A stretch of DNA of 64,000 nucleotides from Aradus depressus. Taxonomy: Eukaryota; Arthropoda; Insecta; Hemiptera; Aradidae. Below are positions 11,091 through 21,786 of this stretch, piece after piece. Under the pieces are notes generated by a model. That model did no database searches. It was not told the origin of the DNA and saw only the letters and a program-made list of their open reading frames with translations. The stretch's first letter is position 1, and each line of letters begins with the position of its first letter. Location: assembly GCA_963662175.1 (NCBI GenBank), contig OY759220.1, positions 42,504,136-42,568,135 on the forward strand, given 5' to 3'. Both the position numbers and the translations under genes were made by a program.

Positions 11091-11851
11091 ATCATATATA
11101 TAAAGCAGAAGAGGGCGCCGGTAGCTCAGTGGTATGCGTGCTTGACTTCTGAGCTCAAGGTCGTGGGTTCGTAACCCGACCGAGGCCCTTAGTTTATTTT
11201 ATCTGGGAGGTAAAATAAACTTAAGCACGCCGTCCTTCGGATGGGACGTTAAGCGATGGTCCCGAGCCTGTACGATGTCAGGTACTCGTTAAAGACCCCT
11301 ACCCTAGATGAATAAAAATTTAGGGTAGGTAAAATTTAGGACTCCCACAGTAGAGTCGGGCTCATGTCCACCAGAGTGACGAAAGAGCGCTCTGGTAGTA
11401 GGCGATATGACCTCGTAGTTAAAGCCCGGGCATGAGTCATAAAACCTAACCTAACCTAACCTATAAAGCAGAAAATGTCTGTGCGTTGTACCGCTATAAC
11501 TCACGGACGGCTTGATGGATTTGATTAATTTTTTTTTTAAATTTGTTCGTCATCGTCTGTGGAAGGTTATAGGCGTATTAGTATCTCAATATCTGGTCCA
11601 TCCCAGCATCCACCCACGCAATCTTTGTAACTCGAAAACCATTTGCAACGATTAATGAGAAATCTTTTTGAATAAATTAGTTTTAGCTCCAAAGCTAGCG
11701 TTACTACAGTTGAAGGACTATAGGCCTTATTCCGTATGAATAATTGAAAATTATAACATCATGAATGAACTGTCGAGGAACTGAATAGCCTTATAGGAGA
11801 TATTGGGAGAAAAGTCAAAGTTCCCCGGGCAACGCCGGGTATTACTGCTAG
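11091..11851 (+). mobile_element. Non-autonomous Helitron interrupted by a SINE
   Basis: Starts with TCATATATATAAAG after an A and ends with the hairpin CCCGGGCAACGCCGGG, then TATTACTGCTAG before a T. These are the Helitron hallmarks: 5' TC, 3' hairpin, CTAG end, A/T target. No Rep-helicase is encoded. The SINE at 11111-11462 is inserted near its 5' end. The same 3' end appears at 32432 and about 44105. Confidence 0.8.
11100..11473 (+). mobile_element. Reference-quality full-length SINE with target duplication
   Basis: The best copy, 352 bp (11111-11462). The tRNA-like head carries box A TAGCTCAGTGGT and box B GGTTCGTAACCC. The body holds CACGCCGTCCTTCGGATGGG, GGTACTCGTTAAAGACCCC and GGTGGACAT-type text in reverse order to the reverse copies. 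The tail is three CCTAA units (AACCTAACCTAACCT). Flanks repeat ATAAAGCAGAA (11100-11110, 11463-11473). RNA polymerase III promoter boxes are internal, as in tRNA-derived SINEs. Since it interrupts a Helitron, the SINE is younger than that Helitron copy. Confidence 0.9.
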
Positions 11852-12019
11852 TATAATATAATTCCCGTATAGGAATTATTTTTAATTTTTCATACTTTGT
11901 CCCTCCTGTTTTTCCCCTGATTACATTACAGTACTTTGAGCACACTACCTTCCGTTCTACAAAGGGATTTATATCGAATTACCTGTATTTATTACATTAT
12001 TTTTTTATTTACTTTAAAA

Positions 12020-12130
12020 ATGTAGTATGTGAACCACCGCCTATGTACTTCCCCAGGAAGAATTAATAAATTAAGTTTTCTCTCTCCCTCTAAAACCAGT
12101 CGATCGTTTGGGCTAAAAATCAGTGTTGAC
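12020..12130 (-). repeat. ACTTCCCC repeat end fragment
   Basis: GTGAACCACCGCCTATGTAC then TTCCCC and the AATTAATAAATTAAG segment. Only the hairpin end remains. Confidence 0.6.
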
Positions 12131-13576
12131 AAACCTCTATTATTATCTTTTTGTCAAGTGTAGATCAATTTTGCTTATATATCCAGGTGCAGAATTTTTA
12201 TTTACACCTATATGTCAAATTTGATTATGGCTTGAAATGAAAAGAAATTTTATTATTCTGGGACTGAGGTCCTCTAAGAATAAACATATCCAGAGTAAAG
12301 AAAATGAAACAATGAAATATAGTATCAGTACAAAGAAATAAAAAGATAGGTAAATAAAAATTAGTGCTACATTGGAGAAAAACTATATAGTTTAAAAAAA
12401 TAGATAAACAAAAGAATAACAGGAAAAAACATAAAATTAACAACTTCATTATGATGAAAAAAAATAAATAAAAGGATCTATAAAAATAAAAGAGAATAAG
12501 TAAAAAAGAAAAAATCTATATAAATAAGAAAAAAATAAAATATATTAATAAAAATGGACAGAGCATAATACTGTGATGGTTGATTATAAAAGAGAAGGAA
12601 GGATGCCCAGACTAGGTTTGAAATGAAATTAATTTCATCATTAATTTCAGAGAATAGAGGCTAGATAGAAAAGTGTGAGGAGAGACAAGAAGAAGAAAAA
12701 TAGTCAAAATAAAATAAGATAATAAATAAATATATGCATGATAAAAATATATTAATTTGTAAATGAACCAAAAAGGAATAATATTGATTTTGATAGAATA
12801 ATTTAGGAAATATGATAAAAGAAATATAATAAAAATAGAGAATAACAAAGACAAAAATGAGAGAGCGAGAAAAAAGGAAAGTACTTTGAATGAATAGATA
12901 ATTAAGGTTGACGAATTAGAGAATACGGGGGAGAGATGAAAGGGGAGTGGATTGTTTGGTCAAGAGGAATTGGAATAGTGAGGATTTGAAGGAAGCCACG
13001 GAAGGAGAGTGACGGATTGGGGGAGGCAGAGAGTTGCAGAGGGAGGAGGCTTGGATAATAATAGTGGCTTAGGGCATGGCCCCCACATTCGATTGCGGGC
13101 CCTGTAACCAGGATCAGGGTCGGGCCCCCCATCTCATAGTCATGTGCTATATTATAATTACATGGTTATTTTAAACAAGAGTAACTATCCATGCACGCAA
13201 CTAATTAAATAATAACTTAATAACTCGCACAACTAGAATATGTATCTATTATACTAAATTTTCTTATAATTATATATTTTGCCTTTTTAAGCTATGATCC
13301 CTTGCAAAATCTACTAAAATAAAAAAATAAAAAGGACTGGACCCGGACCCCCTTGGGCCCGGGCCCTGCAACCAAAGTTGCCCCAGCCCCACCCTTGTGG
13401 GGGCCATGGCTTAGGGATGCTTTGACGGTAGACATTTTGAAAAACAGTCCTTCGATACATTCAATTTGATAACCCATTTGTGCTTTTTGAAAAATATATT
13501 TTTTGAAGTGTAAACTCTTTTTTTTTTTGCATATTTTCATGTTTTAAAGCAAAAACCTTTGCGTTCTTATTCACTG
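12131..13576. other. A-rich DNA and two GC-rich transposon-end-like blocks
   Basis: 12240-12900 is A-rich, with two similar segments beginning TTTGAAATGAAA (12232 and 12618). At about 13060-13135 and 13335-13420 lie GC-rich blocks with GGCCCTG(C/T)AACCA and GGGGGCC text that resemble ends of hAT-like DNA elements, in opposite arrangement, but no target duplication is clear. Open frames here are low complexity. Confidence 0.35.
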
Positions 13577-13955
13577 CAGTGTACTTCTTCAGAACGAAAT
13601 GATCAATTAACTTTGAACAGACAGACATGAACTAAAACAATTTTTATAACAGATTATTTGAAAAAAAAAAATAAATAAAAAAAAATTGAATGACCAAAAA
13701 CAACCAATTTGTTGACCTTTACTTCCCTGGCTGCATGAAGTATAGAGAAAGTTATGCAATCGGTCAACAATTTGATATGAAGTAAGCAACGGAATTTCAT
13801 GTCTTCCGACCTCCTGATTCTAAAAATGAAAAAAATTAGATCAGATCAGAGAGGGGAGGGGATGAACAAAAAAATCCTTATAACTGCCGATGATGTGAAT
13901 ATATCGACATATTTCACATTGAAATTCAAAACCACATAAGCGTGGCACTTGTTAA
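13577..13955. repeat. ACTTCCCC repeat fragments, both orientations
   Basis: A reverse end fragment (GTACTTCTTCAGAACGAAAT, 13577-13615) lies next to a forward 5' part (13728-13955, AAGTATAGAGAAAGTTATGC). Confidence 0.55.
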
Positions 13956-14309
13956 GTTTCCGCGAAAGTCTAGCTTCAAATGGAATTCCTACTATGAGTA
14001 GAATTGAAGGTAATCAGTTGTTTCTGATATTTCTGCTTAGAAACATCTACGACTCCCTTCAATGTGTGATCTGGTCACACTTCTCTATAATATGATATTA
14101 CTTAAAGTCGTTCATTACTTGGTAGTCGCCAAGTCAATGTAGTTGCCAAGTTTAAAGTGGACATGATGATGGATTTGGGCTCCAGAGCCAAGCCTCTCAA
14201 GGAAGAAAGCCCCGCCTCATGAATCATGCGTCGTTTAATTTCCGGCTTTCAACCAACCTACACTTTATACAGACTGGTTTTTGAATAAGAAAATTAAAAA
14301 AAAAAAAAA
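13956..14309. other. Apparently unique intronic sequence
   Basis: No repeat or coding similarity recognised. Contains GCCAAGTCAATGTAGTTGCC near 14128, a short direct duplication. Confidence 0.4.
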
Positions 14310-14450
14310 TGATTCACCTGCAGTGTACTTCCCCAGAACGAAATAATTAACTTATCGCGTCCCCTCCAAAAATAATCAACCGTTTGCGCTAATATTCAAT
14401 AGTTGACTTACATTGGGGCTCCTAGATCCTCATACTAAATTGTGTATAGA
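14310..14450 (-). repeat. ACTTCCCC repeat split by a SINE
   Basis: The copy starts at 14310 (ACCTGCAGTGTACTTCCCC) and resumes at 15459-15585. The duplication TAAATTCATTCTA on both sides of the SINE proves the split. Confidence 0.75.
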
Positions 14451-14641
14451 TAAATTCATTCTAGGTTAGGTTTAGGTTAGGTTTTATGACTCATGCCCGG
14501 GCTTTAACTACGAGGTCACATCGCCTACTACCATAGCGCTATTTCGTCACTCTGGTGGACATGAGCCCGACTCTACTGTGGGAGTCCTAAATTTTGCCTA
14601 ACCTAAATTTTTATTCACCTAGGGCAGGGGTCTTTAACGAG

Positions 14642-15278
14642 AGTAGAAGGGAAATGGGGACTCTGGATCAGTTGCCCCACATGACCTTTGACCCCACGGG
14701 CGATTTTTCCATCATTATACTCCAGTTTAAAATAATACTGAATACAATGATGATGATGATGATGATAGGACATGATAAGGTAGGCTACACGAATGCAGGG
14801 TTCTACATGCTAGATCACGCAAGTGCCTGTTCAAGGTCACGAAATCAGTCTTAAAAAAATATAAAAATTGTTACTAGTGGGCTAATTAAAAAAAAAAAAA
14901 ATAGAGGCACAGGCGAGGGGTGAGATAAAAATGTAAAGCAGGGTTTAGAGGGAGAGCGGAAACTTATTGAGGTTTAGAGAGAGAGCTGAAACTTATTGAG
15001 GTTTAGAGGGAGAGCGGAAACTTATTAAGGTTTAGGGAGAGAGCTGAAATTTATTGAGGTTTAGAGGGAGAGTGGAAACTTATTGAGGTTTAGAGGGAGA
15101 GCGGAAACTTATTGAGGTTTAGAGGGAGAGTAGAAACTTATTGAGCTGGGGATGTACGATGGTGGGTGATTCGGAGCGGGGAGGGAGTGGTGGTGGTGGG
15201 GGGTGATGGGTCACGTGACCCCGTGGGGTCAAAGGTCATGTGGGGCAACTGATCCAAAGTCCCCATTTCCCTTCTACT
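14642..15278. mobile_element. Non-autonomous DNA transposon, 6-bp target duplication
   Basis: Terminal inverted repeats of about 56 bp begin AGTAGAAGGGAAATGGGGAC at each end, with one mismatch seen, and extend through the ACATGACCTTTGACCCCAC segment. The target duplication is AACGAG (14636-14641, 15279-15284). The interior has no transposase. It holds a GAT run (14750-14766) and a 29-bp minisatellite (14942-15145). A 6-bp duplication excludes hAT (8), Tc1/mariner (TA) and piggyBac (TTAA). The superfamily is unassigned. Confidence 0.8.
14942..15145 (+). repeat. 29-bp minisatellite inside the DNA transposon
   Basis: About seven units of AGGTTTAGAGGGAGAGCGGA + AACTTATTG, with minor changes (GAGAGCTG, AGTGG, AGTAG). 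Confidence 0.9.
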
Positions 15279-15458
15279 AACGAGTACTCGACATCGTACA
15301 GGCTCGGGACCATCGCTTAACGTCCCATCCGAAGGACGGCGTGCTTAAGTTTATTTTACCTACCAGATAAAATAAACTAAGGGCCTCGGTCGGGTTTCGT
15401 ACCCACGATCTTGAGCTCAGAAGGCAAGCACGTATACCACTGAGCTACCGGCGCCCTC

Positions 15459-15585
15459 TAAATTCATTCTATCCGTAGTTATTAGGGTTTTTGAATTGAG
15501 CCCTGTCCCCTGAACCCCCCTTTCATTCAGTCGATATCGCTAAAATTTGACAGGTTATGTCCTCATTGAGTATTGACTTATAATA
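15459..15585 (-). repeat. ACTTCCCC repeat, continuation after the SINE
   Basis: Resumes after the second TAAATTCATTCTA with GTAGTTATTAGGGTTTTTGA and the TTTGACAGGTTATGTCCTC module. Ends before the module is complete. Confidence 0.65.
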
Positions 15586-15860
15586 GTTCCAACAACAATA
15601 ACCAACATTTTATTAATTTTCAGAGTTGAAAAATCAAAATTTTATAAGAATGTCGGTAATATTTGGCGCGGAAATATGCTCAGAATCGGAGGAAACGAGT
15701 ATCAGAAGAATGTGCGGAACAAGGTGAACCCAAAAAGTGGCCAAAGTCCAGCACCGGACGATCGAAGTGTTACGGGAGCGCCGCAGAAGACTAGCGAGTA
15801 GAGGCAAATTCAACTGCCGTTGCGCACAGCTGGTCGGTGCCCTCTATCAGTGGGGTAGTT

Positions 15861-16110
15861 TTGTTTTTTAAACAAATTAATCTCTGGGGAGGGCTGGTAG
15901 TGGGCCAAACAGCCCTTAGCACTAATAATTTCAGTTATTTTTAACAATTCTGTTTTATTGTACCCTATGGTGGAGTAAAATTAACCTTCCATGGGGTACA
16001 TTAAAACAATATTGTTAAAAACAATTGAAATTGTTAATGCTAAAAGGGGGGAAGTGAGGCTGTTTGGCGGACAACCAGCTCTCCCTGGAGGTCAATTTAA
16101 AAAGTTCAAA
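15861..16110. mobile_element. Fold-back element, about 110-bp arms
   Basis: The left arm from about 15861 (TCTCTGGGGAGGGCTGG, AAACAGCCC, TTTTTAACAAT, ATTGTACCC) pairs imperfectly with the right arm ending about 16110. The centre is near 15985, around TGGAGTAAAATTAACC. No open frame. MITE-like; target duplication not established. Confidence 0.6.
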
Positions 16111-16394
16111 CTTTTCTCCCGTGGGGAGTATTAACTGAGTATGTTTGCAGAAGAGTGTTTTAAATGTAAATCTACTTTCTCAGGGTGGGCGAAGTTTGGT
16201 GCGCCTCTTTCTCTTCTCGTCTTATTTGAGTTGTCGGTGGAGCCGAGTCTTGGCGAGCTCTGTGGAAACGCTATTTAAATGTTGACTGGAGAATGTCAGC
16301 TTTCTTATATGTGTCTCATCACCATTATATACGTTAACCAGTGGGGATGTACAAAGAATATGATCATCTTCTTACTAATAGAAAAAAAAAAAAT

Positions 16395-16611
16395 ATCGAT
16401 GAATCACCAGACTATGTACTTCCCCAGAATGAATTAATCAATCAACTTTTCGCTCCCTTGCCAAAACCAGCCGACCGTTTGCGCTAATATTCAACAGTTG
16501 ACTTACACAGGGGCTCCTAAAACCTCCAACTACATCGGCAGTTATTAGGGTTTTTGAATTTAGCCCTCTTTTGAACCCCCCTTTCGGCAATATCTATTGC
16601 TCTTCTCTTTT
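16395..16611 (-). repeat. ACTTCCCC repeat split by a LINE end
   Basis: ATGAATCACCAGACTATGTA then CTTCCCC, continuing at 17405-17740 after the LINE. Confidence 0.7.
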
Positions 16612-16967
16612 CGAAAAAAGTATAACTCATAAAGGAATTAATTTATTTAATGCCCTTCCCCACTTCTTGAAGTCAATAGATACAATAAAAAAATTTTAAT
16701 TTCAACTAAAAATGTTCATGTTAGAAGAAACCCTTTACACGGAAACGAAATTTTACTCTCACTGTTCAAAAAGAATAATATAATCACAATAAAGAATCGT
16801 GTTTCATATCCAAAAACATAATTTGATACAAAACTTTCATTTTTATATTTTGGGCAGAGTTCCTCCACATCTTAAAAGTCAGTCCAATGCACCTTATTGT
16901 TTTATTTATTCATTTATAATTTTTTATTTATTTAGAATTTTTTATACATTCATTTATAATTGATTAA

Positions 16968-17030
<63 letters not shown>

Positions 17031-17404
17031 TTTCATATATTGTTATAGTTACTTTGTTTTCTTTCTTTTCTATATCTCGCACATTGTGACCTGATGATGG
17101 GACGTAAGAACGTCCCGAAACATCGTTGGGATAAAAACACTTCCGTAGAGTTTTTTTTTTAATCATAATTTTTATTAAATTGAAAAATGTGTCTACTTAT
17201 TATAAACGTATCATGTATTAATTTTGTTTATGTACTCATATATTTTTAAGTATTTATTTGTTTTGTTATTACTACTAATCATAGGTATGTTAGACTCAAG
17301 TAGTTATAAATCTAATTTATAAGCTATCTTAATGTAAACTTTATTTTGACGTATCTATTACCATGTATTGGTTTAACGGAAATAAATGTATTATTATTAT
17401 TATC
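16612..17404 (+). pseudogene. LINE 3' fragment with hammerhead-like motif
   Basis: A short open stretch encodes GINLFNALPHFLKSIDTI, the C-terminal N-x-L-P-x-x-x-K motif of LINE ORF2 (CR1/L2-like form), then the 3' UTR. It has an AT dinucleotide run (16968-17026) and at 17091 CTGATGA, a perfect 6-bp stem GGGACG/CGTCCC, then GAAA: a hammerhead-like core. The 3' end is AATAAATGTA plus (TTA)n. It interrupts an ACTTCCCC repeat, with TATC at both edges as a possible 4-bp duplication. A second copy lies at 29515-30203. Confidence 0.65.
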
Positions 17405-17740
17405 GCTGAATTTTGACAGGTTATGTCCTGATTGGGTTTAGACTTTAAATATGAAATTTCATGTCGATACATTCGTTACAACGGCAGTTATTAGAGTTTT
17501 TGAGTTAAGCCCCTACCCTAATCCCCATCTCCCCTTTGTCTGATATGGCTGTAGTTCTTATGAGGTTCTGGTCACACATATACAATTTCATGACAAGACA
17601 ATTATTTTATCGACATACATTTTTTTTTATATATATAGAATCTAATCGTCGAAAAACACGAAATTCCGTTGAAAACTGCGCATCGAATTTTTAACAGATT
17701 ACATAACTTCCCCTATACTTCGTAGAGCTGGGAAGGTAAC
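17405..17740 (-). repeat. ACTTCCCC repeat, continuation
   Basis: Modules up to the left-end inverted motif AACTTCCCCTATACTTCG. Confidence 0.7.
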
Positions 17741-17741
17741 C

Positions 17742-17975
17742 AGTTGTCATTGAATCACCGACAATGTACTTCCCCAGCAGGAATTAATCGACTAAGTTTT
17801 TGCTTAAATATAAATGCAATACATCGACAGTTATTAGCGTTTTTGAGTTGAGACCCGCTCTGAACCCTCCCTTCCTTTCGGCTCCTCGTGGAAAACTATT
17901 AAGTGTCGTCCTTGTGTATACGATATATAACTTCTTCTATACTTCGTATAGCTGGAAAAGTAAAAATTAACTTTT
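17742..17975 (-). repeat. ACTTCCCC repeat, internally deleted
   Basis: Both ends present (TGAATCACCGACAATGTACT and AACTTCTTCTATACTTCG) but only one module between them, about 230 bp. Confidence 0.7.
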
Positions 17976-18777
17976 TACACGCAGACAGAACTTAATATCG
18001 TAAACATATTAATTATATTTAATATACTATTTATCTGCAATTATTCTTTCATTTCAATACTTTTTTGCTCGCTTTATTTATTCCTTAAGTGCAAAGTTCA
18101 GGGTTAAAGATAAAACTATGTGACAATCAGAAGTCATACATTCGTTGTAAGAGTTTTATTTTAGGGGGAGTTTTCCTTTAATTTGACGAACTTCTAAAAA
18201 AAAAAAAAATAAAATAAAAAAACTTTATGAACAAAAAATGTGAAGAAATGTTTCAAAGCAATAAATAGGATTTGCTGTGAAATATGGTCGTCATTCGAAC
18301 AACAATAAGGAAAATGAAAGGAAATAAAATGTATTTCTGTGGAAAAGAGGGGAAAACTTTACCATTGTGAGGAAGAGCTTGAAAAGAGTTCGTTGAATCA
18401 CCGCTAATGTACCTTCCCAGCCGAATTTTTTGTAATCGACTAAGTTTTAACTTTTTTGAAAGCCAGGGACGGACCTAGGGTGGGCCAAATGTGGCGGCTC
18501 CGTCGATAACAAAACAATAGACATATACAATAGAAAAAAAATCAGAATTTGGTGACAATTTAGTAATATAGACAGGTCTCAGCTGTGCTAACGCTCTCTC
18601 TCCGTTTCGTAGTCCTCGAAGCTAGTCAGGAGAGACGCCAAACTATTTACTCACCCCTGGTGCCATATAATCTAAGACTCCCTTCCCCTTTCTCTAATTT
18701 GGCTGAAAATAAATTAATAAAAAAAATATAAAATATATTTATCTTAATTTTAGTTAAATTAAACAACACTGTATCTA
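17976..18777. other. AT-rich stretch with small repeat remnants
   Basis: A short ACTTCCCC end at 18390-18440. A CAGGGACGGACCTAGGGTGG block at 18473 resembles a DNA-transposon end. No coding similarity. Confidence 0.4.
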
Positions 18778-18965
18778 CTGAGCTCAAGATCGCGGTTTCG
18801 GGACCCGACCGAGGCCCCTAGGTTTTTATCTGGGAGGTGAAAAAACCCTGAGTCCGTCGTCCTTCGGATAGGACGATGTCAGATACTCGTCAAGACTTAG
18901 GTGAAGTAGTAGTAGGCGATATAACATTGTAGTTGAAGCCCGGGCATGAGTCATAATAACTAACA
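18778..18965 (+). mobile_element. SINE fragment, internally deleted
   Basis: GAGCTCAAGATCGCGG head portion, CGTCGTCCTTCGGATAGGAC core, GCCCGGGCATGAGTCATAAT ending. Confidence 0.7.
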
Positions 18966-19196
18966 ATAAGGAATAGATATTTTTAAATATTTATATTATT
19001 TTTAGCCCTACCACATCTAACCTCATCCAAAATTCTTTCCTCGTTGTTTGCCTTCTGAATTCAGATACAAAATTTTGATTGGTAGAAGTGTCATTGAATG
19101 ACGCATTTATCCTCTTTAAATTAGGGGAGGAAATTTCAGTAAAATAAGTAGCTACAATAGTTTTTATTATGGGTTTGGTTAGGGTCACACATTTTA

Positions 19197-19440
19197 GCTG
19201 GGAGGTAAAAAAAACATTGAGCACGCTGTCCGTCGGACGGGACGTTAAGCGATTGTCCCGAGCCTGTATGATGTCAGGTACCCCCCCGTTACTACCCTTG
19301 GTGAATAAACCTGGATAGGCAAAATTTAGGATTCCCATAATAATTATTGAGTCGTCATGTCCAACAGAGCGATGAAAGAGCGCTCTGGTAGTAGGCGATA
19401 TACTCGCGTAGTTAAAGCCCGAGAATGAGTCACAATAACG
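19197..19440 (+). mobile_element. SINE copy lacking the tRNA head
   Basis: Begins at TAGCTGGGAGGTAAAAAAAA, runs through the core (GTCCGTCGGACGGGACGTTA) to AAAGCCCGAGAATGAGTCAC. Confidence 0.75.
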
Positions 19441-19831
19441 TTACTAATATGAGAATGCAGACGTATATAATCTATGCAGGTTTTACAGTTCTCCATTATG
19501 AAACTCAAGAATATAGACTTTTCATTGAGGTTCATTCTCTACAGTAACCCACTGTTATTATGAGAATAACGAACGTGATTGACAAATTATACTAATTGAA
19601 ACTGACCAATGATTAATTGAGTTTGAAGCTGGAGACTTCCCAGGTATAAATTTGCATATCAACTGGGATTAGGCCTTCTGTCAACTAACCTCAAGGGGGG
19701 AGCAGGTTGGAGGCCGATTTCCGATAGAGGCAAATTTTTAATTGTGGGCAAATTGAATAAAATATACTTTATAAAACCTAAATATATAATCTATCATACC
19801 TAAATAGAACTAATGAAAAAAATATATATTT

Positions 19832-20265
19832 TACTTCCCCAGTTCAAAGAAGTATAGGAGCAGTTATGTAATCGGTCGAAAATTCGATGCGACGTTTTCA
19901 ATAGAATTTCATGTTTCCGACCTCCAGATTCCAACAGTTAAAAAAAAATACTGTCTTTCTGTACGTCTGTAAATCCAAAACACTTTAAGAACTATACTTA
20001 TTGAATTTCAGCCAAGAGGGACTATGGGGCAGGCTTTACACAAAGACTCCAACAACTGCAGATGTAACGAACGTATCGACATGAAATTTCACAAGTCAAA
20101 ACCCATTGACATCATAACATGTAAAATTTAATTTAGCCCCTATGTGAGTCATCTGTTGAATATTAGCGCAAACGGTCGACTGATTTTGGAGGAGAAGCGA
20201 AAAGTTAGTTGATTAATTTGTTCTGGGGAAGTACATTGCCGGTGATTCACCGAAGACTTTTTTTT
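19832..20265 (+). repeat. ACTTCCCC repeat (forward), both ends
   Basis: From TTACTTCCCCAG to GGTGATTCACCGAAGACTTT, about 435 bp, with module text in between. Confidence 0.75.
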
Positions 20266-20271
20266 TTTATC

Positions 20272-20395
20272 CTGTCCTTCGGATCTTTAGGCGATGTTCC
20301 CGAGCCAATACGAAACCCCTACTCTAGGTGAATAAAAGTTTAAAACTCCCATAGTCGATTTGGGCTCAAAGCACGAGAGCGACGAAAGGGCCCCG
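20272..20395 (+). mobile_element. SINE body fragment
   Basis: TCCTGTCCTTCGGATCTTTA core to the AAAACTCCCATAGTCGATTT segment. Head and tail missing. Confidence 0.6.
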
Positions 20396-20406
20396 GAGCC
20401 GCAGGG

Positions 20407-20616
20407 TTGAGTCCTGTCATGGCCCTCCCTTGTATTGCGGAGTGTTGGCAACATTATAAAGTGGCAGCAGCATTATTCCAAGCACAAAGAGTAAAAGCAG
20501 CCCAAGCTCTTAAGGGCTTAGAAGTTATGACGTTAAGCACTGAGAAAGGCCCTTTATTAATTAATAAGGTTCTGAATGATGTACTAATTATACAAAAACG
20601 ACTTAGTGTTTCATAG
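20407..20616 (+). other. Small open frame of unknown origin
   Basis: A 69-codon frame with protein-like composition: CIAECWQHYKVAAALFQAQR, then VKAAQALKGLEVM and LLINKVLNDVLIIQKRLSVS before a stop. It lies between two SINE fragments and matches no repeat seen in the window. It could be a piece of a transposon protein or an unspliced remnant. Confidence 0.25.
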
Positions 20617-20685
20617 AGAGGCCGGCAGAGGGAGTATATTTTTATATTTTCTGTTGGCTCTCATAGAGATAGAGTTTGTTAGTTA

Positions 20686-20985
20686 TTATGCCTCATGCCC
20701 GGGCTTTAACTACCAGGTCGTATTGCCTAACAAGATGAAAGATAGCTCTGGTGGACATGAGCCCGACTTATTAGGTAGTCCTAAATAATGCCTACCTAGG
20801 TTTATTCACCTGTCCCTAACCTGATCTTTAACGAGTACCTGACATCCTTCAGGCTCGGGACCATCGTTTAACGTCCAATCCGAAGGACGGCGTGCTTAAC
20901 TTTTTTTTTTTCACCTACTAGATAAAATAAACTGGCTCAGTAAGCAAATACGCTACTCCTGAACTACCGGCCCTCTCGAGGTCTA
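20686..20985 (-). mobile_element. SINE copy (reverse)
   Basis: CATGCCCGGGCTTTAACTAC through the core to the degraded head GAACTACCGGCCCTCTCG. Confidence 0.8.
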
Positions 20986-21284
20986 ACATAAAACCTGTCA
21001 CAATTCTCTCATGGGGATGTCTTTTAACCTTTTAGTTTATCTCAAGTAGACTGAAAGAGTTGCCTTTATATTACTGGATGTATGAACAAGGTAAAGTTGA
21101 AGGGGGGGGGGGGGGGGGGGGGGGAAGGAAACTTTGCAAGTAGGTGAGGTGAGGGCAGACATCAATCTAAAGAAGAATACCTCTTCAAACTAAGTTAAGG
21201 AGAGGACTTGAAGTGCTTTACAACATAATACACTTTATATACTTTACTACACTTCGGACAACATATAAGATATACATTCAAAAT
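20986..21284. other. Unassigned, with a poly-G run
   Basis: A 23-base G run at 21102-21124. Otherwise no feature. Confidence 0.5.
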
Positions 21285-21440
21285 GTTTTCGCTCCCTTTC
21301 CCCTGCCAATAGACCGTATGGGCTAAAACTCATACCGATACGTTCATTACATCGGCAGTTATTGCCATTTTTTAGTTGAGCCCATCTCTGATCCCCCTCC
21401 CCCCCCCCTCTACTTTGGCAAATTCCGCTGAAAATAACTA
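21285..21440 (-). repeat. ACTTCCCC repeat fragment
   Basis: TTCGCTCCCTTTCCCCTGCC, ATACGTTCATTACATCGGCA and an expanded C-rich block at about 21399-21416. Confidence 0.55.
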
Positions 21441-21559
21441 TAATCTTCTAGATGGAAAACCTAAGAGCTTTGGCCAGGTCTCGAACTCAATACATTAGGT
21501 GTAGATAAACACACAATTTATAGGTGAATAAAATTAATAAGTTCTGACTGATTTGGCAG

Positions 21560-21660
21560 ACAATAATTATTAGGTGTTACAATAGACAATAATCGTTAGG
21601 TGTTGCAATAGACAATAATTGTTAGGTGTTACAATAGACAATAAGTGTGAACCAATTATT
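21560..21660 (+). repeat. Short tandem repeat of about 31 bp
   Basis: Three to four units of TTAGGTGTTACAATAGACAA + TAATTG with small changes. Confidence 0.7.
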
Positions 21661-21786
21661 TATTTGATTTATTCGAAGTTTTATGTATATAACTAAAATG
21701 ACGCCTAAGATGTAGTACATGTATATATATTATTATTATACACTCTATCTAGACATGTAAAAATAATTTGAAATAAGGCATACAAT

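Larger units (their letters stand above)
14451..15471 (-). mobile_element. SINE split by a 637-bp DNA transposon
   Basis: Reverse SINE with a TTAGG tail at 14464 and tRNA head ending at 15458, flanked by the 13-bp duplication TAAATTCATTCTA (14451-14463, 15459-15471). The body is interrupted at TCTTTAACGAG. Removing 14642-15284 restores the family text CTTTAACGAGTAC. Confidence 0.9.

Noticed and set aside
11111..11190. tRNA gene
   Set aside because: Has pol III boxes but is the head of a SINE with a body, tail and target duplication; every tRNA-like head in the window is of this kind.
18991..19338. 115-codon minus-strand frame
   Set aside because: Its N-terminal part is SINE body in reverse; the remainder is unrecognised AT-rich DNA.
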